A DNA stretch of 64,000 nucleotides from positions 3,801,001-3,865,000 of the forward strand of contig NZ_AP019749.1 in the NCBI RefSeq assembly GCF_006740045.1, given 5' to 3'. This stretch comes from Comamonas terrigena NBRC 13299 (GTDB taxonomy: Bacteria > Pseudomonadota > Gammaproteobacteria > Burkholderiales > Burkholderiaceae_C). How positions within the stretch are numbered: position 1 is the stretch's first letter; each line of letters starts with the position of its first letter. A program made the translations under genes and the position numbers. The notes under the pieces were generated by a model. The model was not told the DNA's origin. It ran no database searches and saw only the letters and a list, made by a program, of their open reading frames with translations. Shown here piece after piece: positions 51,918-62,340 of the stretch.

Positions 51918-54722
51918 TCAGTGCGCCTTTTCCCAGTTCGGCCCAAAACCGATCTCTGCCAGCAGCGGCACGGCCAGGTCGGCCACCCCCGCCATCAGTA
52001 CCGGGATTTCCGCCCGGACCCAGTCTTTTTCCGACGCGGGCAGCTCGAACACCAGTTCATCGTGCACCTGCATGATGACCTTGACCTCGGGCTTTTCGGC
52101 ATCCAACTTGGCTTGCACAGCCACCATGGCCTTTTTGATCAGGTCCGCCGCCGTGCCCTGCATGGGCGCGTTGATGGCAGCGCGCTCGGCCGCTTTCTTG
52201 CGCGGGCCGTTGCCGCCATTGATCTCGGGCAGCACCAGGCGGCGTCCGAACACAGTCTCCACATAGCCCTGGGCATGGGCCAGCTCCACGGTCTGGTCCA
52301 TGTAGCGCTTCACGCCGGGGTAGCGCTGGAAGTATTTGTCGATGTAGGCCGCGGCGGCCTTGGTCTCGATGCCCAGGTTCTTGGCCAGGCCAAAGCTGCT
52401 CATGCCGTAGATCAGGCCGAAATTGATGACCTTGGCGTAGCGGCGCTGCTCGCTGCTGACGGCATCGACGCTGACGCCAAACACCTCGGCCGCCGTGGCA
52501 CGGTGCACGTCCAGACCGTCCCGGAAGGCATTGAGCAGGGCTTCATCCCCGGAGAGGTGGGCCATGATGCGCAACTCGATCTGCGAATAGTCGGCACTGG
52601 CAATCAGCTTGCCCTCGGGCGCGACAAAGGCTTCGCGCACCCTGCGGCCTTCCGGTGTGCGCACCGGAATGTTCTGCAGATTCGGGTCATTGCTGGACAG
52701 GCGCCCCGTCACCGCCACCGCCTGGGCGTAGTGCGTGTGCACCCGGCCATCGCTGGGCAAGGCCATCTGGGCAAGCTTGTCGGTGTAGGTGCCCTTGAGC
52801 TTGGACAGGCTGCGGTGCTCCAGCAGCTTGGCAGGCAGCGGGTAGTCCTCGGCCAGCTTTTCCAGCACTTCCTCATCGGTGCTGCGCGCACCGGTGGCGG
52901 TCTTCTTGACCACCGGCATGCCCAGCTTGTCGAAGAAGATCTCGCCCAGTTGCTTGGGCGATGACAGGTTGAAAGGCTGGCCTGCGATCTCGTACGCATC
53001 TTCCTCCAGCTTGAGGATGCGCGCCCCCAGATCGTTGCTCTGCCGCGCCAGCTCGCCAGCGTCGATGCGCACGCCATTGCGCTCGATGCGGAACAGCGCC
53101 TCGCTGGTCTGTATTTCCAATTCATAGATGTGCAGCAGGCCGGCATGGGCCTGGATGCGCGGCCACAGCACGCCATGCACATCCAGCGTCTGGTCGGAAT
53201 CTTCGCAGCTGTACGCCGCCGCCTTGTCCACACTCACCTGGGCAAACGGGATCTGGTTCTTGCCCTTGCCGCACAGGTCTTCGTAGCTGATGCCGGTGCG
53301 GTTCACATGGCGCAGTGCCAGGCTGGTCAGGTTGTGGGGACGGTCGGCCTCCAGCACATAGGACTGCAGCATGGTGTCGTGCGCGTAGCCGCGCACGGTG
53401 ATGCCATGGTTGGCAAACACATGCTGGTCGTATTTGACATGCTGACCCAGCTTCTTCTTCGAGGCATCTTCCAGCCAGGGCTTGAGCTTGGCCAGCACCA
53501 GCGCCATATCGAGCTGCTCGGGCACATCCATGCCTTCGTGGCGCAGCGGAATGTAGGCCGCTTCGCCCACGGCCACGCTGAAGCTGATACCCACAATCTG
53601 GGCGACCATTTCATCCAGTGAATCGGTCTCGGTGTCCAGTGCCGCCAACTCGGCCGCCTGGAGCTTGGCCAGCCAGTGGTCCAGCGCGTCCTCGGTCAGG
53701 ATGGTGGTATAGACCACATCTCGCTGCTGGGCTTCGACCGCGATTTCGGTGGTGGCGGCGTCATCCGCATCGAACAGACCGCCTTGCGGGGATGCGGGAG
53801 CGGACTTCTTGGTAGCTGTGGCTTCCGCCGCCACCGCACCCAGCGCGCGCACCAGACCCTTGAAACCGTATTTTTCGTAGAAAGGCGCCAGACCGGCGTT
53901 ATCGGGCTCGCCCAGGGTGATGCTGTCCAGCTGCGGCAGGCCGGCCACATGCCCGGAAAGGTCGCAATCGGTCTTCATGGTCACCAGTTGGCGGCTCAGC
54001 GCCAACTGGCCGCTGGCGATGGCATCGCGCAGGTTCTGGCCGGCCACGCCCTTGATCGCCGCCGCATTGGCGATCAGATTGTCCAGCGAGCCATACTCTT
54101 CCAGCCACTTGGCCGCAGTCTTGGGGCCCACCTTGGTCACGCCGGGCACGTTGTCCACGGTGTCGCCCACCAGGGCCTGGTAGTCGATCATCTGGGCGGG
54201 CGGCACGCCGAACTCGGCCGTCACGCCGGCGATGTCGCGCTTTTTGCCGTTCATGGTGTCGATGATGGTCACATGCTCGTTCACCAGCTGGCTCAGGTCC
54301 TTGTCGCCGCTGGAGACGATCACATTGATGCCCTGTGCCGCCGCTGTCTGCGCCAGGGTGGCAATCACGTCATCCGCCTCCACGCCGGGCACGGCCACCA
54401 CCTTCCAGCCCAGCAGCTGCACCACCTCGTGGATGGGCTCGATCTGGCTGCGCAAATCGTCGGGCATCGGCGAGCGCGTGGCCTTGTACTGGTCGTACAT
54501 GGCGTCGCGGAAGGTAGGACCACTGGTGTCGAACACGCAGACGGCGTAGTCGGCCTGCACATCCTTGCGCAGCGCCTGCATCATGTTGACCATGCCGCGG
54601 ATGGCACCCGTGGCCGGGCTGGCCGGGTCGCCGGGAACGGCCCGCAGGTCGGGCATGGCATGGTAGGCGCGGTAGAGGTAGCTGGAACCGTCCACCAGCA
54701 CCAATGTCTTGGAATTGCTCAT
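51918..54722 (-). CDS. polA: DNA polymerase I
   Basis: This 934-aa repair and primer-removal polymerase has all three domains. The 5'-3' exonuclease/FEN domain is at 1-290 (VDGSSYLYRAYHAM, VEADDVIATLA). The 3'-5' proofreading domain is about 335-510 with active-site DTETDSLDEM. The polymerase domain (about 520-934) has ADYSQIELRIMAHLS (motif A), the O-helix region RRYAKVINFGLIYGMS (motif B) and QVHDELVFELP (motif C). Proofreading residues appear intact, unlike in some bacterial PolI. It is divergent from the DUF2782 gene across only 35 bases. The start MSNSKTLVLVDG is chosen over an ATG two codons upstream. Confidence 0.98.
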   Translation of the reverse strand: MSNSKTLVLVDGSSYLYRAYHAMPDLRAVPGDPASPATGAIRGMVNMMQALRKDVQADYAVCVFDTSGPTFRDAMYDQYKATRSPMPDDLRSQIEPIHEVVQLLGWKVVAVPGVEADDVIATLAQTAAAQGINVIVSSGDKDLSQLVNEHVTIIDTMNGKKRDIAGVTAEFGVPPAQMIDYQALVGDTVDNVPGVTKVGPKTAAKWLEEYGSLDNLIANAAAIKGVAGQNLRDAIASGQLALSRQLVTMKTDCDLSGHVAGLPQLDSITLGEPDNAGLAPFYEKYGFKGLVRALGAVAAEATATKKSAPASPQGGLFDADDAATTEIAVEAQQRDVVYTTILTEDALDHWLAKLQAAELAALDTETDSLDEMVAQIVGISFSVAVGEAAYIPLRHEGMDVPEQLDMALVLAKLKPWLEDASKKKLGQHVKYDQHVFANHGITVRGYAHDTMLQSYVLEADRPHNLTSLALRHVNRTGISYEDLCGKGKNQIPFAQVSVDKAAAYSCEDSDQTLDVHGVLWPRIQAHAGLLHIYELEIQTSEALFRIERNGVRIDAGELARQSNDLGARILKLEEDAYEIAGQPFNLSSPKQLGEIFFDKLGMPVVKKTATGARSTDEEVLEKLAEDYPLPAKLLEHRSLSKLKGTYTDKLAQMALPSDGRVHTHYAQAVAVTGRLSSNDPNLQNIPVRTPEGRRVREAFVAPEGKLIASADYSQIELRIMAHLSGDEALLNAFRDGLDVHRATAAEVFGVSVDAVSSEQRRYAKVINFGLIYGMSSFGLAKNLGIETKAAAAYIDKYFQRYPGVKRYMDQTVELAHAQGYVETVFGRRLVLPEINGGNGPRKKAAERAAINAPMQGTAADLIKKAMVAVQAKLDAEKPEVKVIMQVHDELVFELPASEKDWVRAEIPVLMAGVADLAVPLLAEIGFGPNWEKAH

Positions 54723-54757
54723 ACCCAAGATTGTGCACGCGCCACTACAATCTCCCT

Positions 54758-55114
54758 ATGCGCGCACCTATCCTCTTTTCCATCGCCGTTCTGGCCTCCG
54801 CTGTGGCGTGGGCACAGCCTTCCAGCGAGGCCGCACCCGCTGCGGCCCCTGCGCCTGCGGGCCAGCCCCAGCAGGACAACAGCGCCGCTCCGTCGCGCCA
54901 GAACCAGCGCATCGAGCGCATTCGCGAAGAAGATGCCGGCAGCCGGGTGGACGAGTTGCGCGTGGGCGGTCAGACGCAAAGCATCAATGTGCAGCCCAAG
55001 GTCGGCAATATGCCGTCCTATGAGGTCAAGCCCGGCAATGCCGCACGCGACGGCGTGAACCAGAACGGCAACGACGGCACCAATGGCCGCCGTGTCTGGA
55101 ACCTCAAGTTCTGA
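54758..55114 (+). CDS. DUF2782-family small exported protein
   Basis: This 118-aa precursor has a signal peptide (MRAPILFSIAVLASAVAWA) and an Ala/Pro-rich linker. A C-terminal conserved motif follows, with RIREEDAGSRVDELRVGGQTQSINVQPK and the RRVWNLKF end. It matches DUF2782, a family of unknown function commonly found between polA and thrB in beta- and gammaproteobacteria. It should be periplasmic. It precedes thrB by 107 bases and shares a very short divergent promoter region with polA. Confidence 0.88.
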   Translation: MRAPILFSIAVLASAVAWAQPSSEAAPAAAPAPAGQPQQDNSAAPSRQNQRIERIREEDAGSRVDELRVGGQTQSINVQPKVGNMPSYEVKPGNAARDGVNQNGNDGTNGRRVWNLKF

Positions 55115-55221
55115 GCGCCCGGGCCTTGCGGCCCATTGCCTCTGCGCCGGCACCGGCCTCTTCGGAGTGCGTGTCGGCGTTGTTCGTTTTCACCCCCCTG
55201 TTTTTTTGAGCGTCCTGAGCG

Positions 55222-56199
55222 ATGGCCGTTTTTACCGAAGTCTCCGACAAAGAGGCGCGCGACCTGCTGCGCCGTGTCCCTCTGGGCAACCTGACCGAAC
55301 TGCGCGGCATTCAGGGCGGCATCGAGAACACCAACTACTTCCTGACAACCGATCAAGGAGAGTGGGTGCTTACTTTGTTTGAACGCCTGACCTTCGAGCA
55401 ACTGCCGTTCTACCTGTATCTGATGAAGCACCTGGCGCTGGCCGGCATCCCCGTGCCGGCCCCCCAGGCCGACGCCAAGAGCGGCGACATCCTGCACAAG
55501 GTCTGCGGCAAGCCTGCCGCCGTGGTGCAGAAGCTGCGCGGCAAGAGCCAGCTGCAGCCCCAGGCCGTGCACTGCGCCGCCGTGGGCGACATGCTGGCCC
55601 GCATGCACCTGGCCGGCCGTGACTACGCCCGCGAGCAACCCAATCTGCGCAGCCTGCCCTGGTGGAACGAGACCGTGCCCGTGGTGCTGCCCTATCTGGA
55701 ACAGGATGCCGCCGACCTGCTGCGCAGCGAACTGGCGTTCCAGAACCATGTGGCCGCCAGCCCCAGCCACGCCGCCCTGCCGCGCGGTCCCATCCACGCC
55801 GACCTGTTCCGCGACAACGTGATGTTCGACGGCGAGGAACTGACCGGCTTTTTCGACTTCTACTTTGCCGGCGTGGACACCTGGTTGTTCGACCTGGCCG
55901 TGTGCCTGAACGACTGGTGCATCGACCACGCCAGCGGCGCCCACGACGCGGCCCGGGCCCAGGCCATGCTGGACGCCTACCAGGCCGTGCGCCCGCTTGA
56001 AGCGGCCGAACGCGAGCTGCTCAACCCCATGCTGCGCGCCGGTGCGCTGCGCTTCTGGGTCTCGCGCCTGTGGGACTTCTATCTGCCGCGTGAGGCCGCG
56101 CTGCTGCAGCCCCACGACCCCACCCACTTCGAGCGCGTGCTGCGCCAGCGCGTGGCCCATCCGCTGACCGCCATCGAGCGCCCGGTCGCCCTGGCCTGA
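55222..56199 (+). CDS. thrB: Homoserine kinase, APH-fold type
   Basis: This 325-aa cytoplasmic enzyme phosphorylates homoserine to O-phosphohomoserine for threonine synthesis. It is the ThrB of pseudomonads and betaproteobacteria, with an aminoglycoside-phosphotransferase fold and not the GHMP-type ThrB of E. coli. [16 protein letters not shown] is the nucleotide loop, IHADLFRDN (catalytic Asp and metal Asn) and GFFDFYFAG form the active site. The polA-DUF2782-thrB order is well conserved in the order. Confidence 0.95.
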   Translation: MAVFTEVSDKEARDLLRRVPLGNLTELRGIQGGIENTNYFLTTDQGEWVLTLFERLTFEQLPFYLYLMKHLALAGIPVPAPQADAKSGDILHKVCGKPAAVVQKLRGKSQLQPQAVHCAAVGDMLARMHLAGRDYAREQPNLRSLPWWNETVPVVLPYLEQDAADLLRSELAFQNHVAASPSHAALPRGPIHADLFRDNVMFDGEELTGFFDFYFAGVDTWLFDLAVCLNDWCIDHASGAHDAARAQAMLDAYQAVRPLEAAERELLNPMLRAGALRFWVSRLWDFYLPREAALLQPHDPTHFERVLRQRVAHPLTAIERPVALA

Positions 56200-56345
56200 C
56201 ACCGCCGCCCGCCATCCGGCCCGTCCCGCCGGGGGCTTTGGGCGGCTGGGGTACAGTCCTGTGTTCAGGTCCCCTCCCGCGCGCCGCGGGTTGCCGCTGT
56301 GTCGGCCTCCTGCCCGCGCCCGTCCGGCCCTTTCACTTCCCGGTC

Positions 56346-57185
56346 ATGAAACTCAATATCGTTCCCGCCCGCACCGGTGCCCAATGGGTCCGCCAGGGCA
56401 TACAGACTTTCTGGCGCCACCCGATGGCGCTGTCGGCCCTGTTCTTCCTGTGCATGGCCGCCATGTCGCTGATCTCCCTGTTCCCGCTGGTCGGGCCGGC
56501 GCTGGCGCTGGCGCTGCTGCCCACGGCGTCGCTGGTGATGATGGTGGGCGCCGCCGAGACCCTGCAGGGCCGCATGCCCACGCCGGCACTGCTGCTGGTT
56601 GCCTTCCGCACCGGTCGCCAGCGCATGCACGCCATGGCGCTGCTGGGGGCCTTCTATGCCGTGGGCTTTCTGCTGGTGATGGGCGTGTCCGCCCTGATCG
56701 ACGGCGGCCAGTTCGCCCAGGTGTACCTGGGCACCACCCCCATGACGCCCGAGCTGGCCCAGGAAGCCGATTTCCAGGCCGCCATGTGGTTCTCCCTGCT
56801 GCTGTACCTGCCGCTGTCGCTGCTGTTCTGGCATGCGCCCGGTCTGGTGCACTGGCACAACATCCCGCCCGCCAAGGCGCTGTTCTTCAGCTTCATCGCC
56901 TGCTGGCGCAATCTGACCGCGTTTGCCGTGTTCTTTCTGTCGTGGATGGGCGTGTTCATTGCCACCGGCCTGGTGCTGGCGCTGGTGACCGCCCTGCTGT
57001 CGGCCCTGGTGGGCGATATCGCGGCCGGACTGATGATCGGCGCGGCCATGATGCTGGCCGCCATGTTCTTCAGCTCGGTGGTGTTCACCTTCCGCGACTG
57101 CTTCTCGGCTCCGGACGGCCACGATGAACTGGAAGAGGACGGCGGCGTCACCTACACCCCGCACGACACCGGCCCCACGCCGTGA
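56346..57185 (+). CDS. BPSS1780-family membrane protein
   Basis: This 279-aa protein starts MKLNIVPARTGAQWVRQGIQTFWRHPMALSALFFL, a signature of the BPSS1780 family common in Burkholderiales. About six membrane helices are visible, including a Gly/Ala-rich pair near 220-250, and a short acidic tail (DELEEDGG). The function is unknown. It follows thrB and ends in an intrinsic terminator. The start is chosen by the family N-terminus; the frame is open upstream. Confidence 0.9.
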   Translation: MKLNIVPARTGAQWVRQGIQTFWRHPMALSALFFLCMAAMSLISLFPLVGPALALALLPTASLVMMVGAAETLQGRMPTPALLLVAFRTGRQRMHAMALLGAFYAVGFLLVMGVSALIDGGQFAQVYLGTTPMTPELAQEADFQAAMWFSLLLYLPLSLLFWHAPGLVHWHNIPPAKALFFSFIACWRNLTAFAVFFLSWMGVFIATGLVLALVTALLSALVGDIAAGLMIGAAMMLAAMFFSSVVFTFRDCFSAPDGHDELEEDGGVTYTPHDTGPTP

Positions 57186-57228
57186 TGCCGCGCCACTGCC
57201 CCAGGCAGTGGCCTCCCCCGCAAAGGAC

Positions 57229-57254
57229 AAAGGGACGCCACGGCGTCCCTTTTT
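57229..57254. terminator. Terminator between convergent membrane-protein genes
   Basis: AAAGGGACGCC (57229-57239) pairs with GGCGTCCCTTT (57242-57252), with the innermost bases opening as a loop, followed by T. Its stem is the same as that of the argH terminator (44217-44247). It is bidirectional by symmetry and serves the membrane protein at 56346 and possibly the FUSC gene. Confidence 0.9.
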
Positions 57255-57300
57255 GCATGCGGCATGCCTGGACCACACGGCAACGGTTTCGGCACCGGTT

Positions 57301-58446
57301 TCAGTGCCGTGTGCCCGATTCCCGTGCCAGCAGCTGCGCCAGCTGACGGCGGTCGTCCAGGGTGGAGAAGAGCACCGCAAACCCGATGCCCAGCGCCGCC
57401 CCCAGGATGGTGTCCATCACCCGCTCCACCGGCATGCCGGCCACGGCGGCGGCGGGTGCCGCCAGGTGGGTCATCAGCAGCGCCGACGGCGTGACCGCGA
57501 TCTGGCCCAGCGCATAGTTGAAGCCGATGACGACCTCGGTGACGAACTGGAACAGCACGATGCAGGCCAGCACCGTGCCAAAGCCGGGGTTCTGCGCCAG
57601 GATCAGCCACGCCACCACCGCCCCCACCACCGTGCCCGCCATGCGCTGCAGCGCCCGGTTCATGGTGATATGCAGGTGTGCGCCCTGCATCACCGCCACA
57701 GCGCCGATGGCCGCCCACGCCGGATGCGGCATGCCCGCCAGATAGGCCACCCAGGCGGACAGCCCGGCGGCCACGGTGATGCGCAGCGCCACCAGCAGCT
57801 CCAGCCGCAGCGGGGGTGGCACCGGCGGCGGCAGTTCCAGGTGGGGCAGTGCATCCTTGCGCAGCCAGTCGGTGGCCCGGCAGGTCGCACATGCCACGGC
57901 ACCGCCCGCCAGCGCGGCCAGGGTGCGGGCGGCCACGGTCAGTCCATCGGGCGCCGGGACCAGCGCCGCACCGGTGGCAAAGACAATGATCACCGCCCCC
58001 GGCCCGCCCAGCACCCAGTGGCTGACGACCAGGGTGGCGGCCCCGGCCACCAGCGCCATCACCCCCAGCATCGTGGCCGGCCCGGCCCCGGCCAGCGTGG
58101 CCAGCGAGGGGATCAGCACGCCCAGCGCCATCAGCCCGGCACAGAGGGTGACGATGCGCATGCGCAGCCGCAGCAGTGCAAAACGGCCAAACAGCGCCGA
58201 CAGGGCACCCAGCGCGGCAAAGCCCACCAGGTGCGGCCAGGGGGAGACATGCACCAGCAGCACCGCCAGCAGCACGGACAGGGCCGCCTGCATGCCCGCC
58301 ACGGTGGCAATGCGCAGCGAAGGCTGGCTGGTCAGCGCCACGCTGTCGCGCCACTGCGCACGCTCCAGCAACTGCAGCCCGGTGTCGCTGCGCGGCACCT
58401 GCGGTGCGGCGGAGGGGGGAGGGGTGGGGTCCGGTGGGGTGTGCAT
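57301..58446 (-). CDS. FUSC-family membrane protein
   Basis: This 381-aa inner-membrane protein has about ten helices (for example TVVGAVVAWLILAQNPGFGTVLACIVLFQFVTEVVIGF) and matches the FUSC/aromatic-acid-exporter family, which includes AaeB-like pumps. The start MHTPPDPTPPPS has AGAGAGG 6 bases upstream; an in-frame TTG 7 codons earlier is the alternative. It is shorter than AaeB (about 650 aa) and has only one FUSC unit, and no AaeA-type partner lies nearby. The substrate is unknown. Confidence 0.85.
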   Translation of the reverse strand: MHTPPDPTPPPSAAPQVPRSDTGLQLLERAQWRDSVALTSQPSLRIATVAGMQAALSVLLAVLLVHVSPWPHLVGFAALGALSALFGRFALLRLRMRIVTLCAGLMALGVLIPSLATLAGAGPATMLGVMALVAGAATLVVSHWVLGGPGAVIIVFATGAALVPAPDGLTVAARTLAALAGGAVACATCRATDWLRKDALPHLELPPPVPPPLRLELLVALRITVAAGLSAWVAYLAGMPHPAWAAIGAVAVMQGAHLHITMNRALQRMAGTVVGAVVAWLILAQNPGFGTVLACIVLFQFVTEVVIGFNYALGQIAVTPSALLMTHLAAPAAAVAGMPVERVMDTILGAALGIGFAVLFSTLDDRRQLAQLLARESGTRH

Positions 58447-58606
58447 GCAAGACCTCTCTGCGGCCAAACCAGGAGGTTCATCACACCCGATACCCGGCGG
58501 GTGCGGCTGTCAGACAGTGGCGCAAGCGCGGCCCGTTGGGGCCCACTGGGCCAGACCGCACAGCCGCCCTCCCGGGCGGCCTCGGCAGTTCAGCGGCGCA
58601 GGACCC

Positions 58607-61042
58607 TCACTCCACGATGGTCAGCTTGGCAATCGCCAGCGCCAGCCACTTGGTGCCGTGGCGCGGGAAATTGATCTGGGCACGGGCATCGTCACCCGTG
58701 CCTTCCACGGCCAACACCTTGCCTTCGCCGAACTTGGCGTGGAACACGGTGATGCCCTTGGTGATGCCATGGCCCGGCACCGTCTTTTGCGGCGGCACGA
58801 CGGGATTGGCAAACACCTCGGACGACCGGGTGCCCGACGCAGCACGGAACCCATTGCCATAGGCAGAACCGCCACCGAACTTGGGCGTGAACGTGCCAAA
58901 GCCTGGCTGCTTGGCGGTCAGCCATTTGAGGTTGGCCTCGGGCAGCTCATCCAGAAAGCGGCTGGGCAGGTTGAAGCGCGTCTGCCCGTGCAGCATGCGG
59001 CTTTGCGAATGGCTCAGGTACAGGCGCTTGCGGGCGCGGGTGATGGCCACATACATCAGGCGGCGCTCTTCCTCCAGCCCGCCCTTGTCGCTGGCGGCGT
59101 TCTCGTGCGGGAACAGGCCTTCTTCCAGCCCGCCGATGAAGACCACATCGAATTCCAGCCCCTTGCTGGCGTGCACCGTCATCAGCTGTACGGCCTCCTG
59201 GCCGGCCTGGGCCTGGTTGTCCCCGGCCTCCAGTGCCGCGTGCACCAGAAATGCGGCCAGCGGCGACAGGGTTTCGCCGGTTTCGGCGTCGGTGCCGCCC
59301 AGCGGCACGTCCAGCATGGGCAGCCCGGGGTTCAGGCCCTGGCTGGCCGGGCTTTGCGTCAGCGCGGCGTCGGCGCGGCTGTGCTCGTCGATGGGCAGGG
59401 CGATCGCATCCTTGCCGAAACCTTCCTGGGTCACAAAGCTCTCGGCCGCGTTCACCAGCTCCTTCAAGTTCTCGATGCGGTCCTGGCCTTCCTTCTCGTT
59501 CAGGTAGAAGTCGATCAGACCGCTGGCTTCCAGCATGCGCTCGATGGTCTGGCGCAGGCTCTTGCCCTGGGTTTCTTCGCGCAGCACGTCGATCTTGGCC
59601 ACGAATCCCTGCAGCTTGGTGCCGGCCGCACCGCCCACGGCGGTGACCGCGTCGCTGAGCGAGCAGCCCGCCGCGCGCGCCGTTTCCTGCAGCGTCTCGA
59701 CCGAGCGCGCGCCAATGCCGCGGGCCGGGAAGTTCACCACCCGCATGAAGCTGGTGTCATCGTGCGGGTTCTCCAGCAGGCGCAGATAGGCCAGTGCGTG
59801 CTTGATTTCGGCACGCTCGAAGAAGCGCAGGCCGCCGTACACCCGGTAGGGCACGCCGGCATTGAACAGCTTGGACTCGATCACCCGGCTTTGCGCATTG
59901 CTGCGGTAGAGCACGGCAATCTCCTGGCGCGGCACACCGTCCTGCCGCACCAGATTGCGGATTTCCTCCACCATCCAGCTGGCTTCATCCAGGTCGGTAG
60001 GGGCCTCATACACCCGCACCGGTTCGCCCGCGCCCTGGTTGGTGCGCAGGTTCTTGCCCAGGCGCTGGCTGTTGTGGCTGATCAGCGCGTTGGCGCAGTC
60101 CAGGATGTTGCTGAACGAGCGGTAGTTCTGCTCCAGCTTGATCTGGTGCTGCACGTCGAACTCGCGCACAAAGTCGGTCATATTGCCCACGCGCGCACCA
60201 CGGAAGGCGTAGATGCTCTGGTCGTCATCGCCCACGGCCAGCACACTGGAGCTCGATTGCAGGCGACCGCCCACCATCTCACCGGCCAGCTGCTTGAGCC
60301 AGGCGTACTGCAGCTTGTTGGTGTCCTGGAACTCGTCCACCAGGATGAAGCGAAAACGCCGCTGGTAGTGCTGGCGCAGCGCCGCATCGTCGCGCAGCAG
60401 CTCGAAGCTGCGCAGCATCAGCTCGCCGAAATCGACCACGCCTTCACGCTGACACTGGTCCTCGTACAGCTGATAGAGCTCCACTTTCTTCTTGGTGTCG
60501 GGGTCGGACGCCACCACATCCTTGGGGCGCATGCCTTCTTCCTTGCAGCCGGCAATGAACCAGCCCAGTTGCTTGGGCGGAAAGCGCTCCTCGTCCACCT
60601 GGTACTGCTTGCACAGGCGCTTGATGGCCGAGAGCTGGTCCTGCGTGTCCAGAATCTGGAAGGTCGCGGGCAGGCCGGCCGCCACATGGTGGGCGCGCAG
60701 CAGGCGGTTGCACAGGCCGTGGAAGGTGCCGATCCACATGCCGCGCACGTTGTAGGGCAACATGGCCGACAGGCGGGCCACCATTTCCTTGGCCGCCTTG
60801 TTGGTGAAGGTGACCGCCAGAATGCCGCCGGGCGTGACCTGGCCGCTTTGCAGCAGCCAGGCAATGCGCGTGGTCAGCACCCGCGTCTTGCCGGAGCCGG
60901 CGCCGGCCAGGATCAGCGCATGGCCGGCCGGCAGCGTGACGGCAGCGAGCTGCTCGTCGTTTAGGTTGTCCAGCAAAGAGGATGGGCGGTGAGCGGGTGC
61001 GGAAGATTCTTCGGCACCGTCGAGCAGATCGAGCGGAAACAT
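58607..61042 (-). CDS. uvrD: UvrD-type 3'-5' DNA helicase
   Basis: This 811-aa superfamily-1 helicase starts [14 protein letters not shown]. Walker A is GAGSGKT in [14 protein letters not shown], motif II is [11 protein letters not shown] and motif VI includes [12 protein letters not shown]. The final [25 protein letters not shown] to LTIVE is a Tudor-like C-terminal domain known from PcrA/UvrD to contact RNA polymerase. It acts in nucleotide-excision and mismatch repair. PcrA and UvrD cannot be told apart here, but UvrD is usual in this group. It is divergent from guaC. No LexA site was recognised. Confidence 0.96.
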   Translation of the reverse strand: MFPLDLLDGAEESSAPAHRPSSLLDNLNDEQLAAVTLPAGHALILAGAGSGKTRVLTTRIAWLLQSGQVTPGGILAVTFTNKAAKEMVARLSAMLPYNVRGMWIGTFHGLCNRLLRAHHVAAGLPATFQILDTQDQLSAIKRLCKQYQVDEERFPPKQLGWFIAGCKEEGMRPKDVVASDPDTKKKVELYQLYEDQCQREGVVDFGELMLRSFELLRDDAALRQHYQRRFRFILVDEFQDTNKLQYAWLKQLAGEMVGGRLQSSSSVLAVGDDDQSIYAFRGARVGNMTDFVREFDVQHQIKLEQNYRSFSNILDCANALISHNSQRLGKNLRTNQGAGEPVRVYEAPTDLDEASWMVEEIRNLVRQDGVPRQEIAVLYRSNAQSRVIESKLFNAGVPYRVYGGLRFFERAEIKHALAYLRLLENPHDDTSFMRVVNFPARGIGARSVETLQETARAAGCSLSDAVTAVGGAAGTKLQGFVAKIDVLREETQGKSLRQTIERMLEASGLIDFYLNEKEGQDRIENLKELVNAAESFVTQEGFGKDAIALPIDEHSRADAALTQSPASQGLNPGLPMLDVPLGGTDAETGETLSPLAAFLVHAALEAGDNQAQAGQEAVQLMTVHASKGLEFDVVFIGGLEEGLFPHENAASDKGGLEEERRLMYVAITRARKRLYLSHSQSRMLHGQTRFNLPSRFLDELPEANLKWLTAKQPGFGTFTPKFGGGSAYGNGFRAASGTRSSEVFANPVVPPQKTVPGHGITKGITVFHAKFGEGKVLAVEGTGDDARAQINFPRHGTKWLALAIAKLTIVE

Positions 61043-61191
61043 GCCGCCATTGTAGAAAGCGCGCCCTGCCCTGCGCCGCTGCCCGGGGATGCGGGGCCCC
61101 GCACAGGGGACGGCATGGCCCGCAGACCGGTATATGGTTTTGCATATACCCACCATTGCAGTGCGGCCGGCTGCCGCGCCGGAGCAGGCCG

Positions 61192-61362
61192 TATAGAATC
61201 AATCACCGGGCCCAAGTTACTTGTGGTCCGGTTTTTTGTGCCTGTGCAACTGCAGGTCTGGTGCCCCCGTGCGGGATGCACCCGCAAAGCCGGTCTCCAA
61301 GCCAAGCGCCCCATCGCAATGCGAAATCGTTCGCTGCGACCTCTTTAGGAGCTTGGAATCTC
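61192..61362 (+). promoter_or_regulatory. guaC promoter and structured leader
   Basis: A TATAGA/TATAGAAT -10 candidate (61192-61199) is followed at once by a long hairpin. ACCGGGCCCAAG (61205-61216) pairs with CTTG-t-GGTCCGGT (61220-61232) around a 3-base loop and is followed by six T (61232-61237). That is a terminator-like element at the very start of the leader, with no other plus-strand gene upstream. Further down are GGTGC/GCACC with an inner CCCG/CGGG (about 61260-61281) and CGCA/TGCG enclosing GCGAA/TTCGC (about 61316-61340). TAGGAG (61346-61351) is the ribosome site. Confidence 0.5.
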
Positions 61363-62340
61363 ATGGAAATCTTCGACTACGACAACATCCTGCTGCTGCC
61401 GCGCAAGTGCCGCGTGGAAAGCCGCTCCGAATGCGACGCCAGCGTGGAGCTGGGTGGCCGTACCTTCCGCCTGCCGGTGGTGCCCGCCAACATGAAAACG
61501 GTGTTGGACGAGAAGATCTGCAAGTTTTTGGCGCAGCACGGCTACTTTTACGTGATGCACCGCTTTGACATCGACAACGTGGCATTCACCAAGGCCATGC
61601 AGTCGCAGGGCCTGTACGCCTCGATCTCGCTGGGTGTCAAGCAGGCCGATTACGACGTGGTGGACCGCTTCGTGGCCGATGACATCTGCCCCGAGTACAT
61701 CACCATTGACATCGCCCACGGCCATGCCGACAGCGTGAAGAACATGATCCAGTACCTGAAGGCCAAGATCCCTGCGGCCTTTGTGATTGCCGGCAACGTG
61801 GCCACGCCCGAAGCCGTGATCGACCTGGAGGCCTGGGGCGCCGACGCCACCAAGGTGGGCGTGGGCCCGGGCAAGGTGTGCATCACCAAGCTCAAAACCG
61901 GCTTTGGCACGGGCGGCTGGCAGCTGTCGGCGCTGAAGTGGTGTGCCCGCGTGGCCACCAAGCCCATCATTGCCGACGGCGGCATCCGCAGCCATGGCGA
62001 CATCGCCAAGAGCATCCGCTTTGGCGCCACCATGGTGATGATCGGTTCGCTGTTTGCCGGCCACGAAGAATCGCCCGGCAAGACCGTGGAGGTGGACGGC
62101 GAGCTGTTCAAGGAATACTACGGTTCGGCCAGCGACTTCAACAAGGGCGAGTACAAGCACGTCGAAGGCAAGCGCATTCTGGAGCCCATCAAGGGCCCGC
62201 TGCGCAGCACGCTGATCGAGATGGAACAGGACGTGCAGTCCTCCATCAGCTATGCCGGCGGCACCAAGCTGATGGACATCCGCAAGGTCAACTACGTGAT
62301 CCTGGGCGGCGACAACGCCGGCGAACACCTGCTGATGTAA
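61363..62340 (+). CDS. guaC: GMP reductase (type 2, Bacillus-like)
   Basis: This 325-aa NADPH-dependent enzyme converts GMP to IMP and ammonia in purine salvage. The start [18 protein letters not shown] and the length fit the short GuaC2 type, related to Bacillus subtilis GuaC. The catalytic Cys is in [18 protein letters not shown], and [32 protein letters not shown] is the IMP-dehydrogenase-like phosphate site. There is no CBS domain, unlike IMP dehydrogenase. The long leader with a terminator-like hairpin suggests expression is controlled by RNA structure. Confidence 0.97.
   Translation: MEIFDYDNILLLPRKCRVESRSECDASVELGGRTFRLPVVPANMKTVLDEKICKFLAQHGYFYVMHRFDIDNVAFTKAMQSQGLYASISLGVKQADYDVVDRFVADDICPEYITIDIAHGHADSVKNMIQYLKAKIPAAFVIAGNVATPEAVIDLEAWGADATKVGVGPGKVCITKLKTGFGTGGWQLSALKWCARVATKPIIADGGIRSHGDIAKSIRFGATMVMIGSLFAGHEESPGKTVEVDGELFKEYYGSASDFNKGEYKHVEGKRILEPIKGPLRSTLIEMEQDVQSSISYAGGTKLMDIRKVNYVILGGDNAGEHLLM

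Noticed and set aside
57776..60964. A 1062-codon plus-strand frame opposite the FUSC gene and uvrD
   Set aside because: It spans two unrelated minus-strand genes and their spacer, so it cannot be a real protein; UvrD motifs on the other strand are complete.
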